This document shows positions 52,668-61,695 of a DNA stretch of 64,000 nucleotides, piece after piece (positions within the stretch are counted from its first letter, which is position 1; each line of letters begins with the position of its first letter). A model generated the notes under the pieces. That model did not search any database and had not been told where the DNA came from. It saw only the letters and a list, made by a program, of their open reading frames with translations. Made by a program: the position numbers and the translations under genes. The DNA comes from Henriciella marina DSM 19595. GTDB taxonomy: Bacteria; Pseudomonadota; Alphaproteobacteria; Caulobacterales; Hyphomonadaceae. Where the stretch lies: NCBI RefSeq assembly GCF_000376805.1, contig NZ_AQXT01000002.1:2914001-2978000 (forward strand). Direction: 5' to 3'.

Positions 52668-53965
52668 GGATGGACCACCTCTGCCCAGACCACGCCATTT
52701 GGGAACTCGTGATCGGCAAGGCTCTGCGGCCACATATCTATCGAGTAGCCCGGCTTCGTCGGTGCGATGTAGCGCCCGTTCCTGATTTCGATGGGATTGA
52801 GGAAATGCTCATGCAGGTGTGCGGCGTGCTCGATGACGCGGTCATCCATCGTGCCTGAAATGCAGACATAGTCGATCATGGAAAGATGCTGGACATACTC
52901 GCAGAGACCGACGCCACCTGCATGAGGACAGACCGGGATACCGGCCTTGTCGGCCATCATCATGACGGCCAGCACCTCATTCACGCCCGCCAGCCGGCAG
53001 GCATCGATCTGGCAAAAGCCGATCGCCTCAGCCTGCAGGAATTGTTTGAACATCACCTTGTTGTGGGCGTGTTCGCCGGTTGCGAGTTTTAGCGGCGCAA
53101 TCTGGTCGGCGATGGCCTTGTGCCCAAGAACATCATCAGGGCTGGTCGGTTCTTCAATCCAGTAGATATCGTAAGGTGCCATCGCCTTTGAGGCTGCAAC
53201 GGCGTCGGCGACGTCCCAGACCTGATTGGCATCGACGCTCAGTCTGACGTCATTGCCAAGCGTGTTGCGAAACAGCGCGCAGCGCTCAACGTCCTGGCGG
53301 AGATTGCCGCCGACCTTGATCTTGAAGTGGCGCCAGCCTTCGGCGTGGGCAGCTTTCAGCTTCTGTACGATGTCCGCGTCGCTGTACCCGATCCACCCGG
53401 CTGACGTTGTGTAGGCTGGATACCCCTCTTTCAGCAGCCGCTCGATTCGGTCTGCGCGGCCTGCATACTGTTCTTCCAGACGCGCCAGAGCGATGTCCTC
53501 GGGGAGGTAGTCCCGGATGTGCCGGAAATCGATCGCGGAGAGAAGCTTCGCTGGCGGCAAATCGCTGACATAGCGCCAGAGCGGCTTGCCTGCGCGTTTC
53601 GCGAGCGCGTCCCAGACGGCATTGATCAGGGCCGCTGCGGCAAGATGGACGACGCCTTTCTCCGGGCCGAGCCAGCGATACTGGCTGTCATTCAGCAAGA
53701 GGCGAGATGCCAGGCCGAGGTCTTCTTCGAACTCGTCCAGCTGGCGCCCAACAAGATGAGCGCCGAGACCCCTGACCGCAGCAACGCAGAGGTCGTTGCC
53801 GCGTCCGATCGTGAAGGTCAGCCCATTTCCCGTTGGATCGCCGCCGCTCATTTCGATCGAGGCATAGGCGCACGAATAATCAGGATCGGGATTCATTGCA
53901 TCCGATCCATGGCTGTCCCGTGATGTCGGGAAGCGGATATCGCGCGCGCCGATCGCGGTAATCAT
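52664..53965 (-). CDS. L-fuconate dehydratase
   Basis: 433 residues. Enolase superfamily, mandelate racemase subgroup: YTTSAGWIGYSDADI, HFKIKVGGNLRQDVER (K-x-K base), LSVDANQVWDV, IYWIEEPTSPDD, LATGEHAHNK (metal Asp/Glu/Glu) and ICPHAG-like PVCPHAGGVGLCEYVQHL with the catalytic His. N-terminal DIRFPTSRDSHGSDAMNPDPDYS is specific to the fuconate dehydratases. Converts L-fuconate to 2-keto-3-deoxy-L-fuconate. ATGA overlap with the fucosidase. Confidence 0.94.
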   Translation of the reverse strand: MITAIGARDIRFPTSRDSHGSDAMNPDPDYSCAYASIEMSGGDPTGNGLTFTIGRGNDLCVAAVRGLGAHLVGRQLDEFEEDLGLASRLLLNDSQYRWLGPEKGVVHLAAAALINAVWDALAKRAGKPLWRYVSDLPPAKLLSAIDFRHIRDYLPEDIALARLEEQYAGRADRIERLLKEGYPAYTTSAGWIGYSDADIVQKLKAAHAEGWRHFKIKVGGNLRQDVERCALFRNTLGNDVRLSVDANQVWDVADAVAASKAMAPYDIYWIEEPTSPDDVLGHKAIADQIAPLKLATGEHAHNKVMFKQFLQAEAIGFCQIDACRLAGVNEVLAVMMMADKAGIPVCPHAGGVGLCEYVQHLSMIDYVCISGTMDDRVIEHAAHLHEHFLNPIEIRNGRYIAPTKPGYSIDMWPQSLADHEFPNGVVWAEVVHP

Positions 53966-55389
53966 GCAGAAATGTCCAGGGCCAGAATTTGCACGGCCGT
54001 GTCAGACCATTCAGGCACCGAAACCTTCAGGGTGACATTCTCTTGCGACCAGCCGCTGACACTGCCGCCGAGCTGCTTGACGGCCTTCACCGCAGCCACG
54101 TCATCCGGCAGTTCTATCTCTACGTCCGTTTCACCGGGAACGCCTAGGAAATGGATATAGACCTTGTGCGCCTCAGTGTTCTGCGTGGCCCCAATCGCAA
54201 CATCGGCGACTTTGACTTCCGGCATGGCGAGGGGCCGCGTATCCTGGACCGCGGGACCTGCGGTCTCCAGCCACTTTCCGACGGCTTCAAGCCGGGCAGC
54301 CTGGCCGGGCGGGATGATTGTGTCGCCGCGCGGTCCGACATTCAGCAGAACGTTTCCATTGAAGCACGCAGAGCTTGCCAGCATGTGAGCAATGGCGTCG
54401 CGGCTGATATAGTCTTCGTCGCTCTCATTGCGGTTATAGGCAAAGGAATGGCCCATGCCGCGCGTTGTTTCCCACTGGAACGGGAGGATACGATCGAACA
54501 TGCCATATTCCGGCGTGCGGGCGTCCCAGACGGCTGGTTTCGGTGGGATGATGCCGGTCAGGCCCTCAGGCCGTTCGAAGGCGTCGGTCGCGAGCGATCC
54601 ATCCGGGGTGATCCAGCGATCATTGGTCAGACCGTCTGGCACTTCGTTGTAATATTTCGCCAGGATCTCGAACGAGTCCTTCTCCGCCGGGTAGGCAATA
54701 TCGTTCCAGAGATAGTCAGGCTTGTAGCGGTCGATCAGCTCTCTGTAGTGAGCATTGGCGTACTCGATATAATTCTCATCCTTGCCGGGCATGGAGGTCA
54801 GGAAGTCGGCGAAGCTTTCGATCCGCTTGTGTTTGAATGTCCAGTCGACACCGCCAGAGTAGTAGACACCAAACTTCAGACCTTCGGCGCGCACGGCTTC
54901 TGCCAGCTCTCCGACGACATCGCGGGTGGTGTGCCAGTTATCCTTGTTCGGGTTCTCGACGTTGCTCGGCCAGAGGGCGAACCCGTCATGGTGCTTGGTG
55001 ACCAGGACCACATAACGCGCTCCCGACTGCTTGAAGAGCTTGGCCCATGAAGCCGGATCCCACGCGTCCAGCGCTTTATTGAAGGCGGCGCCAAAATTGT
55101 CGTAAGCGTAATCTTCGCCATAGGTTTCGCGGTGGTATTTCGCTGTTGCGCTGTCCTCGAACAACATCGTGTTCTGGTACCAGTCGGCATAGGGCGTATT
55201 CGCGAAGCCGGCTTTTTCATCGGTCGTATCGAGCTGATCGATCTGGACCTTGTGCGGCGCGAAAGCGGGTATAGCGGCAGGCCCCCAATGGATGAAGATG
55301 CCGAACTTGGCGTCCTTGAACCATTCAGGCACCTCGTGCTGGCTGAGGCTTTCGGCGGTCGGCTTGAATTGCCCTGCCATGTCACTCAT
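53962..55389 (-). CDS. Alpha-L-fucosidase, GH29, cytoplasmic
   Basis: 475 residues from the ATG at 55387-55389, which overlaps the stop of a short leader frame. GH29: DAKFGIFIHWGP, YVVLVTKHHDGFALWPS (~126-142), LKFGVYYSGGVDW, and nucleophile Asp230 in PDYLWNDIAYP. The C-terminal beta-sandwich spans ~390-475. No signal peptide, so fucosides must be imported intact, agreeing with the TonB receptor and GPH transporter. The acid/base residue is not certain, as usual in this family. Its own ribosome-binding site is poor; translation probably depends on the leader. Confidence 0.93.
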   Translation of the reverse strand: MSDMAGQFKPTAESLSQHEVPEWFKDAKFGIFIHWGPAAIPAFAPHKVQIDQLDTTDEKAGFANTPYADWYQNTMLFEDSATAKYHRETYGEDYAYDNFGAAFNKALDAWDPASWAKLFKQSGARYVVLVTKHHDGFALWPSNVENPNKDNWHTTRDVVGELAEAVRAEGLKFGVYYSGGVDWTFKHKRIESFADFLTSMPGKDENYIEYANAHYRELIDRYKPDYLWNDIAYPAEKDSFEILAKYYNEVPDGLTNDRWITPDGSLATDAFERPEGLTGIIPPKPAVWDARTPEYGMFDRILPFQWETTRGMGHSFAYNRNESDEDYISRDAIAHMLASSACFNGNVLLNVGPRGDTIIPPGQAARLEAVGKWLETAGPAVQDTRPLAMPEVKVADVAIGATQNTEAHKVYIHFLGVPGETDVEIELPDDVAAVKAVKQLGGSVSGWSQENVTLKVSVPEWSDTAVQILALDISA

Positions 55390-55427
55390 TGAGCCGCACA
55401 CGCGTAGACGTTGACGCTAAAGGTCAT
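55386..55427 (-). CDS. 13-codon leader peptide coupled to fucosidase
   Basis: ATG at 55427-55425 follows GGGAGG at 8 bases, a far better site than the fucosidase has. The frame reads MTFSVNVYACAAQ and ends in a TGA that overlaps the fucosidase ATG (ATGA). No in-frame fusion is possible. It probably delivers ribosomes to the fucosidase; no tandem regulatory codons are visible. Confidence 0.6.
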   Translation of the reverse strand: MTFSVNVYACAAQ

Positions 55428-55494
55428 CGGTATTTCCTCCCATGATGCCATCCTTGTCTGGACGGTCTATAGAGAGATTGTACGTTTAGGACGT

Positions 55495-55525
55495 TTCATA
55501 TGCAAGCATGATGTTTGTATATGAA
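55495..55525. promoter_or_regulatory. Imperfect dyad, candidate IclR operator of fucose genes
   Basis: TTCATATGCAA (55495-55505) and TTTGTATATGAA (55514-55525) form an inverted repeat with one mismatch, 8 bases apart, between the divergent fucosidase and mutarotase genes. The right arm recurs exactly at 56736-56747 upstream of the IclR gene. Length and symmetry suit an IclR dimer. Confidence 0.6.
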
Positions 55526-55603
55526 TAGAAATGTGGAGTATCGCTATTCAGTGCGAACGTCTTAGAGGGCGTTTAAAGATCAGACGACGGAGGGAGAGTG
55601 TGG

Positions 55604-55933
55604 ATGGAACGCAAAGCCTGGATGATAAAGCTCAAGCCGGAAAAGATATCTGAATATAAGGAGCTACATGCAAATGCATGGCCAGCGATCCTGAGGCAGA
55701 TCACCGCGTCCAATATCCGAAACTACAGTATTTACCTGCGAGAGCCAGAGAACATCCTGTTCGGTATTTACGAATACCACGGCACCGATTTCGAGGCTGA
55801 TATGGCCCGTATGGCGGAAGATGCTGAGACCCGTCGATGGTGGGCCGTGACCGATCCGTGCCAAGAGCCCTTGGCATCAGCCGCGCCGGGCGAGTGGTGG
55901 GTGCCGATGGAAGAAGTCTTTCATCTCGACTAG
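55604..55933 (+). CDS. L-rhamnose/L-fucose mutarotase (RhaM family)
   Basis: 109 residues from the ATG at 55604-55606, with AGGGAG at 7 bases; a GTG two codons upstream is possible. RhaM family: AWMIKLKPEKISEYKELHANAWPAIL, RNYSIYLREPENILFGIYEY, WWAVTDPCQEPL. Interconverts anomers of L-fucose so that the dehydrogenase receives its substrate. The only fucose-pathway gene on this strand, divergent from the fucosidase. Its stop shares CTAG with the IclR stop. Confidence 0.92.
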   Translation: MERKAWMIKLKPEKISEYKELHANAWPAILRQITASNIRNYSIYLREPENILFGIYEYHGTDFEADMARMAEDAETRRWWAVTDPCQEPLASAAPGEWWVPMEEVFHLD

Positions 55934-56703
55934 TTTGTCTGGGGGACGTGCCCCAAGGCACTAGAGATCCGATCGGCAGCCGACGCGACAAAAGCGGGCG
56001 CGTCATTCACCGAAATCCTGGTGCGCCGCGTAACGACAAATGGGACGGTAAGGCTGGCGACAGCGGACTCGCTGGTGGAATCAAAAACCGGCGCACCGAT
56101 GTCTGTGACCCCGTCGACCATGCGCGACGGCATGCAGACATAGCCCGCTTCGCGTATACTGACAGCGTGTTGTTGGAGCGCATCTAGTTCGGCCTGTGAG
56201 GTGCCGCTTGTCTTCAGGTATTCCAGGATGCGCTTCTCCTGAGCGTGGGCAGCAAACGCAAAAAGGACGAGGCCCGACGCCGAATTCAGGATGGAGCGAC
56301 GGTGGCCCAGTCTTACACTGAAGCCAACATCATCCGGGCTTTCCGTTCTCGCAATAACGACGATCTGGTCTGAGCTGACGACCGCCAGCTGAATAGACTG
56401 CATCATCTCAGCGGCGAGTGCTGACATTTCGGGAAGGGCCGCTTCATGCAGGTCGCGCTTTGGCGGCGACCGCATGCCGACCTCAAAGAGGCGGTTGGAA
56501 AGCTGAAGCTTCTCCGGGTCCTCGGTGCGCTCGACATAGCCGCGCATCTCCAGCACGACGATCATGCGATAGATCTCATTGCGGGACCGTCCAATGGTGC
56601 GGGCGATTTCAGCAATCGATAGCGGCGTGCGCACACTGGAAAGACATTCCAGAATATCGAGGCCCTTCTCAAGGGCCGGCGCTTTATAGGGGGCGTCAGT
56701 CAT
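55930..56703 (-). CDS. IclR-family regulator of the fucose locus
   Basis: 257 residues. N-terminal winged helix: ALEKGLDILECLSSVRTPLSIAEIARTIGRSRNEIYRMIVVLEMRGYVERTED. C-terminal ligand domain: VIARTESPDDVGFSVRLGHRRSILNSASGLVLFAF, typical of IclR. Probably senses fucose or an intermediate and binds the dyad upstream of the fucosidase and its own promoter, where the same half-site occurs. Confidence 0.92.
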   Translation of the reverse strand: MTDAPYKAPALEKGLDILECLSSVRTPLSIAEIARTIGRSRNEIYRMIVVLEMRGYVERTEDPEKLQLSNRLFEVGMRSPPKRDLHEAALPEMSALAAEMMQSIQLAVVSSDQIVVIARTESPDDVGFSVRLGHRRSILNSASGLVLFAFAAHAQEKRILEYLKTSGTSQAELDALQQHAVSIREAGYVCMPSRMVDGVTDIGAPVFDSTSESAVASLTVPFVVTRRTRISVNDAPAFVASAADRISSALGHVPQTN

Positions 56704-56735
56704 TAAGTGGGCAGCCTGATATCCAGAATGCCTGT

Positions 56736-56747
56736 TTTGTATATGAA
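56736..56747. promoter_or_regulatory. Second copy of the fucose-locus half-site
   Basis: TTTGTATATGAA, identical over 12 bases to the right arm at 55514-55525, 33 bases upstream of the IclR start. A degenerate left arm (CTGATATCCAG, 56716-56726) lies at nearly the same spacing. Suggests autoregulation. Confidence 0.5.
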
Positions 56748-56802
56748 CCGGCCGCTTCGATCCATATCGTATGTGTTAAGGCTAGAAACGAGGGCGACCG
56801 TC

Positions 56803-57477
56803 TCACGCATCAAGGCTGAGCATTTGCTGCGCGGCGGGTTCGGCTGTGTCCAGCGCGCCCGATATGTCCTCAACCGGGTCTGACCGGCGACCTGAATTGA
56901 GCCATTTGCGATAGGCGAGATCTGTCGCAGACAGCAGAAGACCCGCGACCAGATCGGGCCGGTAATCGCTCTCCCGGTCCAGCTCGAATTCCTCGGCGAC
57001 GAAGCGTGCGAAGATATCGGTCTGGTCGGCGTCAAATGTGGTCGACGCAAACGCCAGATCAGGGTCCGTCTGCAAGGCATTCCAGAACGTCAGTTCAGGG
57101 TCCTTTTCTTCAGAGAGCGTTTTTGCCCGGTTCAGGGCTTCCGCGCGAAAGAATGAGAAGAAACCAGTCGATCCGCGCGCGTCAAACGCGCGTTGGCGGA
57201 GCGCATCAATCCGGTTCTGAACCAGACTGAGGGCAAGATCGGCTTTCGTCTTGAAGTGCAGGAAGAGGGTCGTGACGTGGACGTCTGCGCTGTCGGCAAT
57301 CGCCTGCATCGTGGTCGTCGCGTACCCGTCCTTGCGAAAATGATCACCTGCCGCCTTCAAAATCGCTGCGCGTGTGCGACGACGACGTTCTGTTCGACGT
57401 GGATATTTGATTTCCGGGCGCTGCATGGATGCGTCTTGGCCTCCCTTTGTTGTGCCGGATTTCGGTCTCTTTACCAT
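56803..57477 (-). CDS. TetR-family regulator of the fucose locus
   Basis: 224 residues; a second ATG at 57426 gives 207 residues, and neither ribosome-binding site is ideal. HTH: RAAILKAAGDHFRKDGYATTTMQAIADSADVHVTTLFLHFKTKADLAL. C-terminal domain resembles TetR_C groups with FWNALQTDPDLA. Encoded between the IclR gene and the GPH transporter. Ligand unknown. Confidence 0.88.
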   Translation of the reverse strand: MVKRPKSGTTKGGQDASMQRPEIKYPRRTERRRRTRAAILKAAGDHFRKDGYATTTMQAIADSADVHVTTLFLHFKTKADLALSLVQNRIDALRQRAFDARGSTGFFSFFRAEALNRAKTLSEEKDPELTFWNALQTDPDLAFASTTFDADQTDIFARFVAEEFELDRESDYRPDLVAGLLLSATDLAYRKWLNSGRRSDPVEDISGALDTAEPAAQQMLSLDA

Positions 57478-57619
57478 TTTTCGTCTCGTCAGGTCGCAGC
57501 CAGGCGACCGTGGTCCGTATATCAGGGTTGAACACTATGCGGCGTGGTTACCAGCATTGCCTCGAAGGTCAGACCCGCTCTGCTCATATCCGAAGCAGTG
57601 ATCTGCCTTTCCAGCCAGC

Positions 57620-59089
57620 TCATGGCGCTCCTTTCTGCGGAGAAAGCCCTTCGGCCCGTCGGCGCGCAAGCTCATCCACCGCAAATTGGTGGTCTGCACG
57701 GCTGACCGGATAGAAGCTCATGATGATGAGGGCCATCGTTACGAAGCCCGCGATCGACAGCCCGAATACGATCGCAAGCTCATTGACCGTCGACATCTCG
57801 ACGGCGCCGGGTTGAGCATCGTCAGGAAAGCCGACCAATGTCAGCAAAAGTCCGGAGACCAGGATGCCCATGCCAGACACAGTCTTGTTGACGAATGTCG
57901 TGGCGGAAAAGATGAGTCCTTCCGATTGGCGGCCTGTCTTGAGTTGGATCTGATCCGTCACGTCGGCGACCATGGATGCGGTCAGGATCGCGGCGGCTAT
58001 CACGGCCATTATTGTCACGGTCGTGAATGCAAAGAGCAATGGCACCAGCGCGGCGCTTTCATTCGACGGGAAGAGGCCAATCAAGCGTAGCGCGACAGGC
58101 ACGACGACCGTCAGCATGGTAATGAAGTAGAGGGTCAGGGTCGTCCATTTCTTGCCGAAAAGCTTCGAGAGCGGAAGGACGACGACGAAAGCCAGCAAGA
58201 CACCGAGCAGGCCGCTTGATGTCAGCAGCGCAATCTGTCTCGACGATAGCTCCCAGAAATAGGTCTGCATGTAGATATTCAGCGCGGCGCTCAGGCCGCC
58301 GGACATCGAACCGAAGATGCTGCCGAGCAGAAGCGGCGCGTTTGTGCGGTGAAACAGCGTCCCCATCATGTTCCGGACCGTCTGGATGAGCGGTTCTTTT
58401 GGCGGCGGCGGCGGTGCCACCAAAGTGGCGATACGGCCGTGTGTGCCAGCCGTCGAAACCAGGATCGAGATCGCCATCAGCGGCGCAGCTATGGCGGCAT
58501 ATTTCAGGTATCCGGACGGGTCCAAAAGACCGCCAGGCGCGGTTGGGTCATCGGCAAAGATGACACTGAAAACAAAGACACCCATGAGGATGCCGCCGAC
58601 CACCCCAAAGAAAAAGCGATAGGCCACCAGTACGGTGCGCTCATGATAGTCCTGCGTGAACTCTGCTAGCAGCGCCGTCGATGGGATCTCATAGATGCCG
58701 ATGGCAATGCGCGTGCCGCTCGTCAGAATGAGAAGATACGCAAACAGCATCGTGTCCGATGCCCCGTTCGGCGGCGACCACAGAAGAAAGTAAAGAATGC
58801 CAACCGGAACAATGGAGGCATACATGAAGGGATGCCGCCGGCCCCACTTGCTGCGAAAGCTGTCAGACCATTGCCCGACGACCGGGTCGAGGACGGCGTC
58901 GGCCACCATGGCGATCATGATGGCGAGACCTACCCAGGCCGCCGGCAAGCCGACGACCTGGTTGTAGTAGATCATCAGGAGGACATTAAAGCCATTGTCC
59001 TTGATGCCGAACGCGATGGTCCCAACACCATAAACAAGCTTGGTTCTCCAGGGCAGTTTGCCCGCTTTCCGGATCGCTGCGGTCTCCAT
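57620..59089 (-). CDS. GPH-family sugar:cation symporter
   Basis: 489 residues, 12 helices. Glycoside-pentoside-hexuronide family: KLVYGVGTIAFGIKDNGFNVLL, DAVLDPVVGQWSDSFRSKWGRRHPFMYAS (the family signature), and ASMVADVTDQIQLKTGRQSEGLIFS. Imports sugars or glycosides with H+ or Na+ into the cytoplasm; a fucoside is likely given the cytoplasmic fucosidase. Follows the TonB receptor by 8 bases. Confidence 0.92.
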   Translation of the reverse strand: METAAIRKAGKLPWRTKLVYGVGTIAFGIKDNGFNVLLMIYYNQVVGLPAAWVGLAIMIAMVADAVLDPVVGQWSDSFRSKWGRRHPFMYASIVPVGILYFLLWSPPNGASDTMLFAYLLILTSGTRIAIGIYEIPSTALLAEFTQDYHERTVLVAYRFFFGVVGGILMGVFVFSVIFADDPTAPGGLLDPSGYLKYAAIAAPLMAISILVSTAGTHGRIATLVAPPPPPKEPLIQTVRNMMGTLFHRTNAPLLLGSIFGSMSGGLSAALNIYMQTYFWELSSRQIALLTSSGLLGVLLAFVVVLPLSKLFGKKWTTLTLYFITMLTVVVPVALRLIGLFPSNESAALVPLLFAFTTVTIMAVIAAAILTASMVADVTDQIQLKTGRQSEGLIFSATTFVNKTVSGMGILVSGLLLTLVGFPDDAQPGAVEMSTVNELAIVFGLSIAGFVTMALIIMSFYPVSRADHQFAVDELARRRAEGLSPQKGAP

Positions 59090-59097
59090 TCTACCAG

Positions 59098-61695
59098 CTA
59101 GAATTTGAGCTGGAGCTGGACACCGTATGTGCGCGGCGGTGTCAGGTAGAGGGTCTGCGACACGCCGAATGGCTGGATACGGAGCGTGCCGGTCGCCCCG
59201 TCAAAACCCTGCTCATCAAAGACATTCTTCACATATGTCATGATCTGCAGCGTATCGTCCGGATTCCTCCAAAGGCCGATGAGGTCCACCTGATCGTAGG
59301 ATGGGGTCTGGGTGTAGGACCGGTTGAAGACGCCGTGATAGGTTTCGTCGCGCCAAGAATAGTTGCCCGATACTGTCACGTCGCCGCGAGCGCCCAGTGG
59401 AATGTCGTAGCTGACATTGAGGCCAAACTTGTTGGGTATCGTCCGCGGCAGCATTTCGCCCTTCAGGTCCTGTGGCTGGTTTGCCCCTACGGCAGGCCCG
59501 GATGGCTGGGCGCCTGGCTGCTGGGCCAGGGGGTCTGCGACGTCCACAAAGCAGCACGCTTCGCGCACTTCAGAGTCGTTATAGGCATATGTCGCAAGCA
59601 CGCGCAGAGCGTCGGTAGGTGTCCAGGTTGCTTCAAGTTCAAGCCCTTGGGCCCGCGAATCCTCGAGGTTGAAGAAACGGGTGAGCTGGATGCCGTTTTC
59701 AATAACATCTAGCGGCACCTGCAACCCATCATAGGAATAGGAATAGGCTGTCGCGTTCAGCTGGAAATTCGTGCCGAACGATTTCTTGGCGCCGATCTCA
59801 ACCGCATCAAGAAGCTCCTCATCGGTTTGCGGGAACTGGCTGATCCCCCCCGCATTGAAGCCGCCGGATTTATACCCCCGGCTATAGCGAAGGAAGTAGT
59901 TGCTGGACGCATCGGGTTGCCACTGAATACCCGCCGTGCCGGATACCGCATCCCACTCTCCAGAGAGGTCACGTTGTGCCAGACCTGTAACCGGGTCGAT
60001 CGTTACGAGGCTCGCCACACCCGGCGCGTTTGAGTTCGATACAGTCGAGGACGTCAGATCAAGCGCTGGCGCGAGATTACCTGAGCCGCCAACGGTGAAG
60101 CCTGGAATAACGCCATAGGCGATAACCCGAAGAAACTCGGAGCCTTCCTTTTCGTCCATCGAATAGCGAAGGCCGCCCGTCAGGGTGATCGTGTCGGTGA
60201 TCGAGTAGTCGGTTTGCGCAAACAGCGCATAGGACTTGGTGTTGATGTCCGAGATCGCCGTTACGAAGTCGCCGCTCGGATTGGCTGGCCCGCCAACGGG
60301 CGCAAGGAGCTGCGGCTGGGCGGCGTTGCCGAAGTGCGACTCCTGAAGGAAGTTCTCGTCGTACATATAGGCACCGACGATCCACCAGAAGGCGCTATCG
60401 CCTGACGATTGCGCCGTCAGCTCGTGACTCCAGAACTCCTTGTCCTCAGTGTAGTCGAATGTGCGCTGCGGGAAAACCGTGGCCGGGGTACAAACCGGGC
60501 CCAGGGCAACGCGCAGGAACTGACAGTTCGGCCCGCCCAGGAAGACCTCACCCGCGGCTGGATTGGGTGCGTCCAGAGGAAAGGAATAGGAAAGAACGTT
60601 GGTGCTGTCGTCGTCACGGAATGAATTGTAGAAATAAGTCCGATACCCGCCGAGATACTTGATATCGATATTGTCGAGGTTCCACGTCGCGATGGCCGAG
60701 ATTCCGTAATCGTCGTCAAGACTGGAGCGTGTCGACGTGTCGACATTGAACTTGCGAATATCCCTCTGGCCCGGGTTCGTGGTGACATCGCCCGCCAGAA
60801 AAAGATTGGCTTGCGAATACCCGAAAGCTGCGCCGGGAGTGAGGTACCCCGTCGGAACAGGGGAAACATCATAAGGACCAGCAAGATTGGTGGTGCGGTT
60901 GAGAAGATCGCTCTGCGCCGTGTCAGCTCTCAGCCAGACTGAGAAATTATCTGCCAGATCGGCTTCCAGCTGGAGTTCGAGATACGAGCTCTGTTGGGCA
61001 CCGGCTTCGTTTGGCCCGCCTGCTACATTCTCGAAGTACCCTTCGTCCTGGTTGGCGTAGGACAGGCCGAGCTTTGCACGTAGCCTGTCGGTAATCGGGC
61101 CCGAAACAGCAGCCTCGGCAGTGACGGTGTCATAGTTGGCCGCTTCCAACCGTGCTTCGGTCGTGAAGGTGTCGGTTGGACGTTTGGAGATGACATTGAT
61201 CGCCCCGCCAATCGAGTTGCGTCCATAGAGCGTGCCTTGAGGCCCGCGCAGAACTTCAACGCGCTCTACGAAGAAGTCGCTTTTGGACACAGCTCGCGTC
61301 GACGCGTCATAGACGCCGTCGGAATAGGTGGCGACGCCGGGATCAGATCCGTTCGTGTTGGTCTGACGGCCGACACCGCGAATAAAGACGCGGTCGTCGC
61401 CGGCTGAATAGGCAAGGCTCGGGGTGAAGCGGGCAAAGTCACCGAGGTTGTCGAGCGCGAGTTCCTGGCGAAGGTCGGCTGTGAAAGCCGTCACAGAGAC
61501 AGGAACATCCTGCAGGTTCTGTTCGCGCTTCACGGCGGTCACGGTGACCTGCGTGAGCTTGCGCACGCCGTCTTCTTCGTCCTGTGCGGCAGGCACTGCT
61601 TCATCGCTGGCCTGCTCTTGCGCCATGGCAGCGCCGCTGAAAGCCGCAAGAACAGTCAGGCTTGCAGCCGCCAGCAAAGATGATCTCTGTCTCAT
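59098..61695 (-). CDS. TonB-dependent receptor of the fucose locus
   Basis: 865 residues. Signal peptide ends GAAMAQ. Plug domain: QVTVTAVKREQNLQDVPVSV, RVFIRGVGRQTNTNGSDPG, VERVEVLRGPQGTLYGRNSIGGAINVIS. Long barrel with FLRYSRGYKSGGFNAGG and terminal TYGVQLQLKF. Resembles FyuA/IroN-like receptors common in Sphingomonadales and Hyphomonadaceae. First gene of the transport pair; by context takes up fucosylated oligosaccharides. Confidence 0.92.
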   Translation of the reverse strand: MRQRSSLLAAASLTVLAAFSGAAMAQEQASDEAVPAAQDEEDGVRKLTQVTVTAVKREQNLQDVPVSVTAFTADLRQELALDNLGDFARFTPSLAYSAGDDRVFIRGVGRQTNTNGSDPGVATYSDGVYDASTRAVSKSDFFVERVEVLRGPQGTLYGRNSIGGAINVISKRPTDTFTTEARLEAANYDTVTAEAAVSGPITDRLRAKLGLSYANQDEGYFENVAGGPNEAGAQQSSYLELQLEADLADNFSVWLRADTAQSDLLNRTTNLAGPYDVSPVPTGYLTPGAAFGYSQANLFLAGDVTTNPGQRDIRKFNVDTSTRSSLDDDYGISAIATWNLDNIDIKYLGGYRTYFYNSFRDDDSTNVLSYSFPLDAPNPAAGEVFLGGPNCQFLRVALGPVCTPATVFPQRTFDYTEDKEFWSHELTAQSSGDSAFWWIVGAYMYDENFLQESHFGNAAQPQLLAPVGGPANPSGDFVTAISDINTKSYALFAQTDYSITDTITLTGGLRYSMDEKEGSEFLRVIAYGVIPGFTVGGSGNLAPALDLTSSTVSNSNAPGVASLVTIDPVTGLAQRDLSGEWDAVSGTAGIQWQPDASSNYFLRYSRGYKSGGFNAGGISQFPQTDEELLDAVEIGAKKSFGTNFQLNATAYSYSYDGLQVPLDVIENGIQLTRFFNLEDSRAQGLELEATWTPTDALRVLATYAYNDSEVREACCFVDVADPLAQQPGAQPSGPAVGANQPQDLKGEMLPRTIPNKFGLNVSYDIPLGARGDVTVSGNYSWRDETYHGVFNRSYTQTPSYDQVDLIGLWRNPDDTLQIMTYVKNVFDEQGFDGATGTLRIQPFGVSQTLYLTPPRTYGVQLQLKF

